Positions 10,616 through 17,138 of a stretch of 64,000 nt of DNA are shown here, in pieces; position 1 is the stretch's first letter, and the number at the start of each line of letters is the position of its first letter. Under the pieces are notes generated by a model that was not told where the DNA came from, ran no database searches, and saw only the letters and a list, made by a program, of their open reading frames with translations. Where the stretch lies: assembly GCF_000166295.1 (NCBI RefSeq), contig NC_017506.1, positions 124,001-188,000 on the forward strand, read 5' to 3'. Position numbers and translations under genes: made by a program. Source of the DNA: Marinobacter adhaerens HP15 (GTDB taxonomy: Bacteria > Pseudomonadota > Gammaproteobacteria > Pseudomonadales > Oleiphilaceae).

Positions 10616-11080
10616 ATGCTTAACAAAGCACAACTCATTGGCCGTCTCGGTCAAAAAGATGTTCGTTCCACCCCAAGCGGCATGCAGGTGGCTTCTTATT
10701 CAATCGCTACAACCAAGTCTCTCAAGGACAAGGATACTGGCGAATGGAAAGAGAACACCGAATGGCACCGTTGCGTCAGTTTCAACAAGACTGCTGAGCA
10801 CATCGGCATGAACGTTGAACCTGGAGATCTCTTGTTCCTTGAGGGCGAGTTGAGAACCAGGAAATGGCAAACCCAGAGCGGTGAAGATCGTTACACCACA
10901 GAAATCGTGGTCAATGACTTCCCACGCAAGCTGCCGAAGTATTTTTCCAAAAATGGTTCGCAGCAAGCCGCTCCCGCGCCACAGTCCCAACAGCAGGCTC
11001 ATACTTCACCGAGTCAGCCTGGGCATCTGGAACAGCCGCCAGTTGAAGCCTATGGCTTTGACGACGACTACCCGTTCTAG
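10616..11080 (+). CDS. ssb: Single-stranded DNA-binding protein
   Basis: A 154-residue OB-fold protein: LNKAQLIGRLGQKDVRSTPSG, then TEWHRCVSFNKTAEHIGMNVEPGDLLFLEGELRTRKWQ, a disordered Gln/Pro-rich linker and the acidic tip DDDYPF, similar to the DDDIPF tail by which SSB recruits repair proteins. It coats single-stranded DNA during recombination or conjugative replication. The gene follows its neighbour by two bases and belongs to the ssb-bet-exo block seen in SXT/R391-type elements. Confidence 0.95.
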   Translation: MLNKAQLIGRLGQKDVRSTPSGMQVASYSIATTKSLKDKDTGEWKENTEWHRCVSFNKTAEHIGMNVEPGDLLFLEGELRTRKWQTQSGEDRYTTEIVVNDFPRKLPKYFSKNGSQQAAPAPQSQQQAHTSPSQPGHLEQPPVEAYGFDDDYPF

Positions 11081-11102
11081 CGACTGGCTTTTTAACCTTT
11101 AA

Positions 11103-11167
11103 CCCGAATGGGGCTTCTACCCCAGACGGGAGAGCCCCATCTTCTCGATGGAGACAACATCATGGGG
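11103..11167 (+). promoter_or_regulatory. Structured leader type A, copy 1
   Basis: Hairpin TGGGG/CCCCA (11109-11113, 11120-11124), extended by CCCG/CGGG. A downstream strand AGCCCCAT (11133-11140) can pair either with TGGGGCT (11109-11115) or with the start region ATGGGG (11162-11167). Thus the upstream arm mimics the start codon region. The hairpin arm is shared, so this copy is more a switch than a clean pseudoknot. Confidence 0.6.
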
Positions 11168-11353
11168 TTCTCAAGGAAAGAGGTTTATTACTGGCTGGAA
11201 ACGGCAAGTGATGAACAACTTCAGGCGCACCTACGCAATTCTCAGGAAATGCTGGTGCTTCTCACCGATCGGGAACAGATCAAATCTTTGAAGTGGCTTC
11301 GCAGTCGCATCATTGAGGAAATCAACGCCCGCAAAGAAGCTAAACAGTCTTAA
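11162..11353 (+). CDS. Small hypothetical protein (63 aa)
   Basis: A 63-residue protein MGFSRKEVYYWLETASDEQL... with a charged helical composition. GGAGA lies ten bases before the ATG at 11162; an upstream ATG at 11108 would place the structured leader inside the coding region and is not favoured. Its 3' end overlaps the convergent gene at 11340-11660 by 14 bases. Function unknown; it sits between ssb and bet. Confidence 0.6.
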   Translation: MGFSRKEVYYWLETASDEQLQAHLRNSQEMLVLLTDREQIKSLKWLRSRIIEEINARKEAKQS

Positions 11354-11660
11354 ACGACCGTTTCCGCTTCATCTTCTCAATCAGAGCTTTCTGCTCTTCA
11401 TCTGACCCAAACGCGATGGATCTGATGGCCTGCCACTCAACGGTGTCCGGCTTTCCTTCCAGCATGCGGTCAGTTTCGTCTCTGAGGTAATCCATAAAGT
11501 AAGGCCTAGCGGTCTTCCTGGCCTGGATATATGCCTCATACGTCTTGATGGATGTGGGATCAATGCCGGCTTTAACCAGCAGCGGTCCTTCTTCCTCAAG
11601 ACCCACCGATGTGAACCTGAAATTGCCCTCGTCATCGACGATGTAATGGTTGGTCTGCAT
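11340..11660 (-). CDS. Hypothetical protein antisense between ssb and bet
   Basis: A 106-residue charged protein (MQTNHYIVDDEGNFRFTSVG ... ending KRKRSFKTV). It is the only supported minus-strand gene in the recombination module. The ATG at 11660 has AGGTGAGAG upstream, a fair ribosome-binding site, and the plus strand here carries no alternative gene. Its promoter must lie within or near the bet leader and the first codons of bet, so the two transcripts would overlap. No domain recognised. Confidence 0.6.
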   Translation of the reverse strand: MQTNHYIVDDEGNFRFTSVGLEEEGPLLVKAGIDPTSIKTYEAYIQARKTARPYFMDYLRDETDRMLEGKPDTVEWQAIRSIAFGSDEEQKALIEKMKRKRSFKTV

Positions 11661-11672
11661 CTCTCTCACCTC

Positions 11673-11720
11673 TCCGGGAATTATCACCCGGAATTCTTTA
11701 CGCGCAAGGACCTTTCTATG
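11673..11720 (+). promoter_or_regulatory. Structured leader type A, copy 2 (bet)
   Basis: Hairpin TCCGGG/CCCGGA (11673-11678, 11687-11692) with loop AATTATCA. Loop AATT (11679-11682) can pair with AATT at 11692-11695 just downstream. TTCTT at 11694-11698 is also complementary to the ribosome-binding site AAGGA at 11706-11710 (one G-T pair). Confidence 0.55.
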
Positions 11721-12674
11721 AATCAGGCACCTCAGGCAGTACAACCCGCTCAATGGCATCAGATCATTGAATCCTCAAAAGAGAAGTTCAACAGCTCCAG
11801 TTTGGATTTTAAACAGGAGCAAATCTTTGCGACCCAACAGTTGATGAACAACTCCTATCTGCTGGATGTGGCAAAGAAGAACCTCTCATCACTTCGGCTT
11901 GCGATGTACAACGTCGCCGCGGTCGGACTAACGCTCAATCCCAACCAGGGCCTGGCGTTTTTGGTCCCCCGTCGTCTACGCCGCAATGAAGACGCCAAGG
12001 TCATGCTCGATATTTCTTATCGGGGATTGATTGCAATTGGCGTGGAAACCGGTGCGATCCGTTGGGCCAAGGCTGAACTGGTGTACGAGAAAGACCAGTT
12101 TTCCTACAAAGGCCCCGCCGAGAAACCAGATCACGTCTGTGATCCCTTCTCAACGGATCGTGGCTCCATTCGAGGTGGTTACTGCATCGCAGAACTACCT
12201 TCCGGGGGCGTTCTGGTCGAAGCCATGTCGAAAGCTGACATGGACAAGGTTCGGGACGTTTCTGAAGCCTTTAAAAAAGGTTTTGGGCCCTGGGTCGATT
12301 GGGCTGAACAAATGATGTTGAAAAGCATCGTGAAGCGAGCCAGCAAGTGGTGGCCAATCTCGAACCCTCGCATGGCACAGGCACTCAGGATCCTCAACGA
12401 GGAGAACGGAGAAGGCCTGGCGATTCTGGCAAACCAGCACAAGCCGGTTACGCCTTCGGCGCTTCCTGCACCACCGCCAAGAGAAGAACTCTCGGCCCAA
12501 CTGCTCAACACCGTGAAAAATCTGGTGGACCGGGCAAAGAACCAAAACGCTTTTGAAGCGTGCAAAGAGGTCATGATGGAGAGGATCAAAGATCCCTCTG
12601 AGTTGGCCTACGCTCTGGACGAACTGGATAAGGCAAAGGCCCAACCAGCCCCGTCCGCTGCGGTAAATCAATAA
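11718..12674 (+). CDS. bet: Single-strand annealing recombinase, RecT/Bet family
   Basis: A 318-residue protein of the RecT/Redbeta group, which anneals complementary single strands and works with a 5'-3' exonuclease. Family segments seen include AAVGLTLNPNQGLAFLVPRR, LDISYRGLIAIGVETGAIRWAKAELVYE and KSIVKRASKWWPIS. The C-terminal third is Pro/Ala-rich and variable. The ATG at 11718 (AAGGA upstream) was chosen over an upstream ATG at 11646. It forms a recombination set with ssb and the YqaJ nuclease as in SXT/R391 elements. Confidence 0.93.
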   Translation: MNQAPQAVQPAQWHQIIESSKEKFNSSSLDFKQEQIFATQQLMNNSYLLDVAKKNLSSLRLAMYNVAAVGLTLNPNQGLAFLVPRRLRRNEDAKVMLDISYRGLIAIGVETGAIRWAKAELVYEKDQFSYKGPAEKPDHVCDPFSTDRGSIRGGYCIAELPSGGVLVEAMSKADMDKVRDVSEAFKKGFGPWVDWAEQMMLKSIVKRASKWWPISNPRMAQALRILNEENGEGLAILANQHKPVTPSALPAPPPREELSAQLLNTVKNLVDRAKNQNAFEACKEVMMERIKDPSELAYALDELDKAKAQPAPSAAVNQ

Positions 12675-12681
12675 AACCTAA

Positions 12682-12754
12682 ACCCACTTGGGGCATGGAC
12701 CCCAACACGGGTGTTCATGCCTCTTATCTCTACTCACGAGGAATAATCATGAAC
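12682..12754 (+). promoter_or_regulatory. Structured leader type A, copy 3
   Basis: Hairpin TTGGGG/CCCCAA (12688-12693, 12700-12705), with outer ACCC/GGGT. Loop GCATG (12693-12697) pairs with CATGC (12716-12720). The overlapping strand GTTCATG (12713-12719) is perfectly complementary to CATGAAC (12748-12754), which contains the start codon at 12749. Confidence 0.7.
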
Positions 12755-13042
12755 GCTCAAACTCAACCAAAGATGACGATGTTCTACTTCGATAGCCTTG
12801 AGAAGATCCGCGACTACGACTCTTTCCGAGTCAAAGCCGTTTATCTGTCTCACTCGGAACCTCAGTGCAACGACGGCCGCCCGAATTTCTATTCGGTCAT
12901 CGGCCACCTCCGGCCCGGTGTTCAATTTGAATACCCGGAATTCCCGGTCGCTGACTTTCCCTCAGAAGGCTACGCGAGGATGTTTGCAGAGCTCTGCGAA
13001 CAGTACATCAAAGACTTTCCGGCCATGAGCCAGACAGCCTAA
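12749..13042 (+). CDS. Conserved small protein between bet and exo
   Basis: A 97-residue protein (MNAQTQPKMTMFYFDSLEKI...). No domain recognised. GAGGAATAAT precedes the ATG. Its location between the annealing recombinase and the exonuclease matches the small gene found at that place in SXT/R391-type elements, so an accessory role in recombination is inferred from position only. Confidence 0.7.
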   Translation: MNAQTQPKMTMFYFDSLEKIRDYDSFRVKAVYLSHSEPQCNDGRPNFYSVIGHLRPGVQFEYPEFPVADFPSEGYARMFAELCEQYIKDFPAMSQTA

Positions 13043-13058
13043 ACACTCACTCTCTCAA

Positions 13059-13117
13059 CCCAATGGGGTAATGCACCCATTGGGCGGCATTACCCCTCTA
13101 ATGGAGATTCGTAATGC
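13059..13117 (+). promoter_or_regulatory. Structured leader type A, copy 4 (exo): clear H-type pseudoknot
   Basis: Nine-bp stem CCCAATGGG/CCCATTGGG (13059-13067, 13076-13084) with loop GTAATGCA. Loop GTAATGC (13068-13074) pairs with GCATTAC (13087-13093). The same GCATTAC is equally complementary to GTAATGC at 13111-13117, the start codon region of exo (ATG 13114). The loop is an exact 7-base copy of the start region. Confidence 0.8.
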
Positions 13118-14118
13118 CGAAAATGACTGTAGTTGACCTGAACCAACGCTCTGAAGAATGGCTGAAATGGCGAGCCCTGGGCATCACCGCAACAGACATT
13201 CCGGTGATCCTTGGACTGAGCCCCTATAAAACCCCTTGGCAACTTTGGGCTGAAAAGATCGGACGGATTAACCCGCCAGACCTTTCAGGCAACCCAAACA
13301 TCCAAAGAGGTGTTGCCCTCGAGGATAAAGCGCGTCAGTTGGCCGAAGCCCGCTACGGTGAGTTTCTGCTTCCTATGTGCGGTGAATGTGCCAAATGGGA
13401 CGTGCTTCGCGCCTCGTTTGATGGTGTGGATACACATGATCAACCCTACGAATTCAAGGCGCCTTCCAAGACTGTTTGGGATGACCTTGAGGCAAACGGA
13501 GTCGAGTCCACGGCCTTCAAGCTTTACGAAGCTCAGGTTCAGGCTCAGTTGACTGTAGCCGGCCAGAGCATCGGACGACTCATTTTCTACCGTGAAGATG
13601 GTGCGGACCAGGATTTCGAGATTCGGTTAACTCCTGAACGGGAGCATCAAATCATCGAGGCGGCCAAGCACTTTTGGCAACTGGTCCAGACTGAGCAACC
13701 CCCAGAATTGGATCCTGATCGCGACTGGTTTATCCCGGAAAGCGGTACGGAAAAATTCAAGTGGGAAGCTCATGCGGAAGCCTGGCGGATGCAACAGGAA
13801 CAGATCAAGTCTCTGAAGGACAAGCTGAAGGCTCTTGAAAAAGACCAGAAGGATGTCCAAAAGGCATTGGTTAACCTGATGGGACCTTTTCGCCATGCTG
13901 ATGTCGGCGGCGTGAAGGTCACTCGCTTCGAAAAGTCGGGATCTGTCGACTACCTCAAATACCTTCAGGAGAACTTCCCTGACCTGGATTTGAGCACCGC
14001 GCTGGAGAATTATCGCAAGCCCTCTCGCGAGGAAGTTCGGTTCACCCGTTCTGAGGATGAACTGGTCAATCGCGACGTGGGTGAGGTGATTACGCCAGTC
14101 AAAGCGGCCTACTTCTAA
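13114..14118 (+). CDS. exo: YqaJ-type viral recombinase / 5'-3' exonuclease
   Basis: A 334-residue nuclease of the lambda-exonuclease/YqaJ fold, the partner of Bet. N-terminal WLKWRALGITATDIPVILGLSPY is typical of the family. Catalytic residues visible: RG...E (65-70), D103 in SFDGVD, and E113-x-K115 in YEFKAPS. A C-terminal coiled-coil-like stretch (about 215-250) follows the nuclease domain. It resects duplex ends to leave single strands for annealing. A strong terminator follows at 14125-14169. Confidence 0.92.
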   Translation: MPKMTVVDLNQRSEEWLKWRALGITATDIPVILGLSPYKTPWQLWAEKIGRINPPDLSGNPNIQRGVALEDKARQLAEARYGEFLLPMCGECAKWDVLRASFDGVDTHDQPYEFKAPSKTVWDDLEANGVESTAFKLYEAQVQAQLTVAGQSIGRLIFYREDGADQDFEIRLTPEREHQIIEAAKHFWQLVQTEQPPELDPDRDWFIPESGTEKFKWEAHAEAWRMQQEQIKSLKDKLKALEKDQKDVQKALVNLMGPFRHADVGGVKVTRFEKSGSVDYLKYLQENFPDLDLSTALENYRKPSREEVRFTRSEDELVNRDVGEVITPVKAAYF

Positions 14119-14124
14119 ACCAGC

Positions 14125-14169
14125 AATGGCTGTTCCGGGGATTTTATCCTCGGAGCAGTTCCATTTTTT
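14125..14169 (+). terminator. Rho-independent terminator after exo
   Basis: Long hairpin with arms starting AATGGCTGTTCCGGGGAT and ending CCATT, small mismatches only, followed by a run of six T. It separates the ssb-bet-exo transcript from the downstream genes. Confidence 0.8.
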
Positions 14170-14284
14170 GTGTCTGCCTTCTCTAGTGCCCTGCAATCCA
14201 GGGTGTTACGGAAGGCGGTTACCCCACCAGGTAATCCCTTGAGCATTTTGATCGTGCTTGCACGACAAAATAAGTGTCTATACC

Positions 14285-14323
14285 GGAATTTGAAACGGAC
14301 ACGTCAGCTACGGCTGTAATTCC
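14285..14323 (+). promoter_or_regulatory. Structured leader type B, partial copy 3
   Basis: GGAATT/AATTCC outer stem (14285-14290, 14318-14323) encloses GAAACGGA (14292-14299) and hairpin CAGC(TACG)GCTG (14305-14316). Compared with copies 1 and 2 both stems have changed in a compensating manner while GAAACGGA and the tetraloop are kept. The long SD-pairing arm was not found here. Confidence 0.6.
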
Positions 14324-14344
14324 TCTCTCAAAAAATCTCACTTG

Positions 14345-14423
14345 CCAGAAGGCCATCATCACCTTCTGGTGTGTGATGCCGCTCTGGAATAAGTGAACTC
14401 TCACTGAAAAGGAGCTTTCTATG
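14345..14423 (+). promoter_or_regulatory. Structured leader type A, copy 5 (cobS-like gene)
   Basis: Stem CCAGAAGG/CCTTCTGG (14345-14352, 14362-14369) with loop CCATCATCA; CATCA in the loop pairs with TGATG (14374-14378). GCTCT at 14381-14385 can pair with GGAGC at 14411-14415, the ribosome-binding site (one G-T pair). Confidence 0.6.
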
Positions 14424-15380
14424 ACCGTTCGCGACAAGGCACTGCCAATTCGCAACACCTTCAACCTCGACGTTCCAGCTGAAGTAATCACAGCCGGTTT
14501 CGCCGATTCCACCAATCCCTACATCCCCAAGCGAAACGATTCCTACGTTTTCCGCCGGGAGACTCTGCGGGACATCCTGAACTTTCTGGATGATCCCGAC
14601 GATGATGGGCTCTACTTCTCTGGTCATTACGGAGCAGGGAAGACCACCTTGCCTTACCAAGTTGCGTCACGCCTTAACTGGCCGACGCAGAGCTTCACCG
14701 CGCACTCGCGTATGGAGTTCGATGACCTGGTAGGCACTTGGAAATTGGTTAACGGCACGATGGAGTTCGTTTACGGACCCCTTTCTGTTGCCATGCGTGA
14801 TGGTCACCTATTCATTTTGAATGAGGTCGATCGAGCTGATCCCGGTCAGCTTGCCGCTTTGCATGATGTCCTCGAAGGACACCCGTTGGTCATTGCGACA
14901 AACGGTGGCGAAGTGATTCACGCTCACCCAAACTTTCGGTTCATTGTGAACGGCAACAGCGTTGGTTCTGGCGACAGCACCGGCCTGTATCAGGGTGTAA
15001 ACCAGCTTGATATCGCCTTCCTTGACCGATTCCGGATGGTGCACGTGGACTATCCAACCGAGGACGTTGAACTGACGATCCTTGAAAAGAAGGCACCAGA
15101 CCTTCCCGAAGAGCTGCGTAAGAAGATGGTTCGCGTAGCGAATCAGATTCGGAAGCTGTTCATTGGGGGTGAGGAAACGGCGACGCCGCTGACCATCACC
15201 ATGTCCACGCGCACGCTGTGTCGCTGGGCAAAATTGGCACTGGCCTTCCGAAATGCACCAAATGCTCTGTCTTATTCGCTGAATCAGGCTTTCCTGGCTA
15301 AAGCGGAACCAGAGCAAAGGATAGCAATCGAGCGAATCGCACAGGACATCTTTGGTACCTCCTGGTCCAAAGGAGCTTGA
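14421..15380 (+). CDS. CobS/MoxR-like AAA+ ATPase
   Basis: A 319-residue AAA+ protein like the CobS subunit of cobaltochelatase and the cobS-annotated gene of SXT/R391 elements. Walker A is GHYGAGKTT (residues 68-76); the Walker B region reads LFILNEVDRAD, so the first acidic residue is Asn while the catalytic Glu is kept. Sensor-type segment FIVNGNS and a C-terminal helical lid follow. With the CobT-like VWA protein encoded at 17139 it forms the MoxR-VWA pair typical of ATP-driven remodelling systems. A role in cobalamin synthesis is unlikely here; DNA-related remodelling is inferred from context. The stop codon is three bases before the next start. Confidence 0.88.
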   Translation: MTVRDKALPIRNTFNLDVPAEVITAGFADSTNPYIPKRNDSYVFRRETLRDILNFLDDPDDDGLYFSGHYGAGKTTLPYQVASRLNWPTQSFTAHSRMEFDDLVGTWKLVNGTMEFVYGPLSVAMRDGHLFILNEVDRADPGQLAALHDVLEGHPLVIATNGGEVIHAHPNFRFIVNGNSVGSGDSTGLYQGVNQLDIAFLDRFRMVHVDYPTEDVELTILEKKAPDLPEELRKKMVRVANQIRKLFIGGEETATPLTITMSTRTLCRWAKLALAFRNAPNALSYSLNQAFLAKAEPEQRIAIERIAQDIFGTSWSKGA

Positions 15381-15382
15381 GC

Positions 15383-16123
15383 ATGAGCGACGATATCCGT
15401 GTCCTGCACTACGCCGATAAAACGTCCGATAAATATTGGGCGATAGATACGCGGCCAAACGCCAAAGGTGGTCACGATGTCTGGTATGGACGCCGTGGGA
15501 AGCCCTTGGTTTATCGTTCCTCGGATAAGGCGGATTGGAGAAGGCAGTACGAAGCGAAACTTCGCAAGGGCTACCTCAAATTCAAATCGCTGACGATCGA
15601 TCGAAGCACCAACATGGTTGTTTCGAAAAACGACCTGGAGAGCAGCATTCCAAACCAGTTTTGGTTTCGGATCTCGACTCAGGTTCCCGAAACGCAGATC
15701 GCCAGCTTCTTGGCGTCTGCACTCAACACTTTCACGGAGCAATTCCGTGATGAGGCAACCACACTGGCTTCACTACCGGTGTTCAAAAGCCTTTTAAGTG
15801 GCAGTCACAGCGGCGGCGCGGAACTTTCCGAAGGTCCGTTGGCGATTCTGCTGCTGTTTGCTCTTCGTCGGCATCTGACTGAGCAAGGCCCCTCAGCCTC
15901 GCTCTCATTTGCACCCATAGAAATTGTGGACGACGACAATACTCTCCTGACGGACAGTTTCGATGAGCTCGCAGAGCTTTACGGAACGTCCAAGGAGTTT
16001 TCGGACATGCGTCAGAGCTGTCCCCCTGCTGACTTCAGGAAATACGCCATCGCACTGGGCGCAATCGAGGCACCAATTGATTTGACGGTAATTGAGTCAA
16101 ACACAAAGGCCGCCTTTTTCTGA
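15383..16123 (+). CDS. WGR-domain-like protein in CobS/CobT cluster
   Basis: A 246-residue protein. Its first about 70 residues (KYWAIDTRPN...HDVWYGRRGKP...YEAKLRKGYLKF) resemble a WGR domain, a nucleic-acid-binding fold found in PARPs and in bacterial MolR-like proteins, with YGR in place of WGR. The remaining 170 residues are of unknown type. AAAGGAGC precedes the ATG at 15383, which follows the cobS-like stop codon immediately, so the two are coupled. A DNA-contacting role in the ATPase system is inferred. Confidence 0.75.
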   Translation: MSDDIRVLHYADKTSDKYWAIDTRPNAKGGHDVWYGRRGKPLVYRSSDKADWRRQYEAKLRKGYLKFKSLTIDRSTNMVVSKNDLESSIPNQFWFRISTQVPETQIASFLASALNTFTEQFRDEATTLASLPVFKSLLSGSHSGGAELSEGPLAILLLFALRRHLTEQGPSASLSFAPIEIVDDDNTLLTDSFDELAELYGTSKEFSDMRQSCPPADFRKYAIALGAIEAPIDLTVIESNTKAAFF

Positions 16124-16139
16124 GTCTTTCCTCGACCCC

Positions 16140-16178
16140 GGTTCTCTGAACCACAACTCACCGCCGGCCTCCGGCGGT
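16140..16178 (+). promoter_or_regulatory. Paired hairpins upstream of DUF3150 gene
   Basis: GGTTC(TCT)GAACC at about 16140-16152 and ACCGCCGG(CCT)CCGGCGGT at about 16162-16180. The loop is too short for the pseudoknot seen in the other leaders. It may be a terminator or a divergent leader. Confidence 0.4.
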
Positions 16179-16213
16179 ACACCCTCTTCTCATAATTGCT
16201 AAGGAGATAACAC

Positions 16214-17128
16214 ATGGAATTCATCCATGGGACCACCCTTGTCCATCTGAAAATGCGGTGTTGGAGCGGTGAGAAAAAAGCCTCTCGCGACAGTGATATC
16301 CGATTGGGCACAGACGGCAAAATGCCACCACAGAAACTGCTGGATTTGGGTCGAAAGAAGATTTTTCCTCCCAAAGCTCTCGATCCTTTGCTCAGTAAGC
16401 GCAAATCGGCTGAAAGGGCATGTCTGGCTGAAGGCACACGTTTCATGGGCGGATTCGCTGTACGCGATGCAGCAATTGATGACGTAGTTGCCAAACTCGA
16501 AACCGTGAAGGCCGGCTTTGAATCCGCGTTGCAGCAATTTCTCAATGATTTTGACCGCAACAAGGAGGACTGGATCGCGGAGAACGAAGAGTACGCTCAC
16601 ATCATGCGGGATCAGGTTCCTGACCGCGAAACCGTGGCGAGCGCATTCAAGTTCGAATTTAAGCTCTACAAAATGCAGCCCCTAAAAGGCTTCGAACCGG
16701 ATGAGGCAGAAATTGCCGATCAAATCCTGCACGAAGTCGGACTGAGCTGCCGTGAGATGTCCGACCGTCTTCTGGAGCGGAAACGCGCCATCGGCGGAAA
16801 GACACTTTGCAAACAACTCGACCCATTGGTGACCAAGCTGGACACCCTGAGTTTCGGCAACGGCCGGATTCTTAGGGTTCTTGGCGAATTCCGCGCGCTG
16901 CGTAGCTCCATCCCAGCGGAACGAATCGACCAGGATCATCCTGTGTTTGGCAGGGTACTGACGTTCCTCACGATGTGTTCTGACGATAAAAAGTTGGAGC
17001 GGATCGTGTCTGGAGAATTCTCGGTGACAAAACTGATTGCCGGGCTCCAGAGCGGAAACGCACAGCCCCAGGTTTCACCTTCCTCAACCTATCCAACCAC
17101 TGCATCAGCAATGGGCGCCTACTTCTAG
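16214..17128 (+). CDS. DUF3150-family protein
   Basis: A 304-residue soluble protein. The opening HLKMRCWSGEKKASRDSDIRLG followed by LPP-type and FP.KALDPL..KR segments is typical of DUF3150, a family of unknown function that repeatedly occurs beside CobS/CobT-like genes in phages and integrative elements. A central alpha-helical, charged part and a Ser/Thr-rich tail ending GAYF follow. AAGGAGATAACAC precedes the ATG. It ends 10 bases before the VWA gene. Confidence 0.8.
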   Translation: MEFIHGTTLVHLKMRCWSGEKKASRDSDIRLGTDGKMPPQKLLDLGRKKIFPPKALDPLLSKRKSAERACLAEGTRFMGGFAVRDAAIDDVVAKLETVKAGFESALQQFLNDFDRNKEDWIAENEEYAHIMRDQVPDRETVASAFKFEFKLYKMQPLKGFEPDEAEIADQILHEVGLSCREMSDRLLERKRAIGGKTLCKQLDPLVTKLDTLSFGNGRILRVLGEFRALRSSIPAERIDQDHPVFGRVLTFLTMCSDDKKLERIVSGEFSVTKLIAGLQSGNAQPQVSPSSTYPTTASAMGAYF

Positions 17129-17138
17129 GAGCGGAACT

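Larger units (their letters stand above)
14119..14420. other. Non-coding region between exo and cobS-like gene
   Basis: About 300 bases with a terminator (14125), several hairpins including CCCTG/CAGGG near 14200-14215, a partial type B leader (14285-14323) and a type A leader (14345-14423). A new promoter for the second half of the module is expected between terminator and leaders. Confidence 0.6.

Noticed and set aside
16140..16213. Type A leader before the DUF3150 gene
   Set aside because: Loops are only three bases and no convincing start-pairing strand is visible; noted only as paired hairpins.
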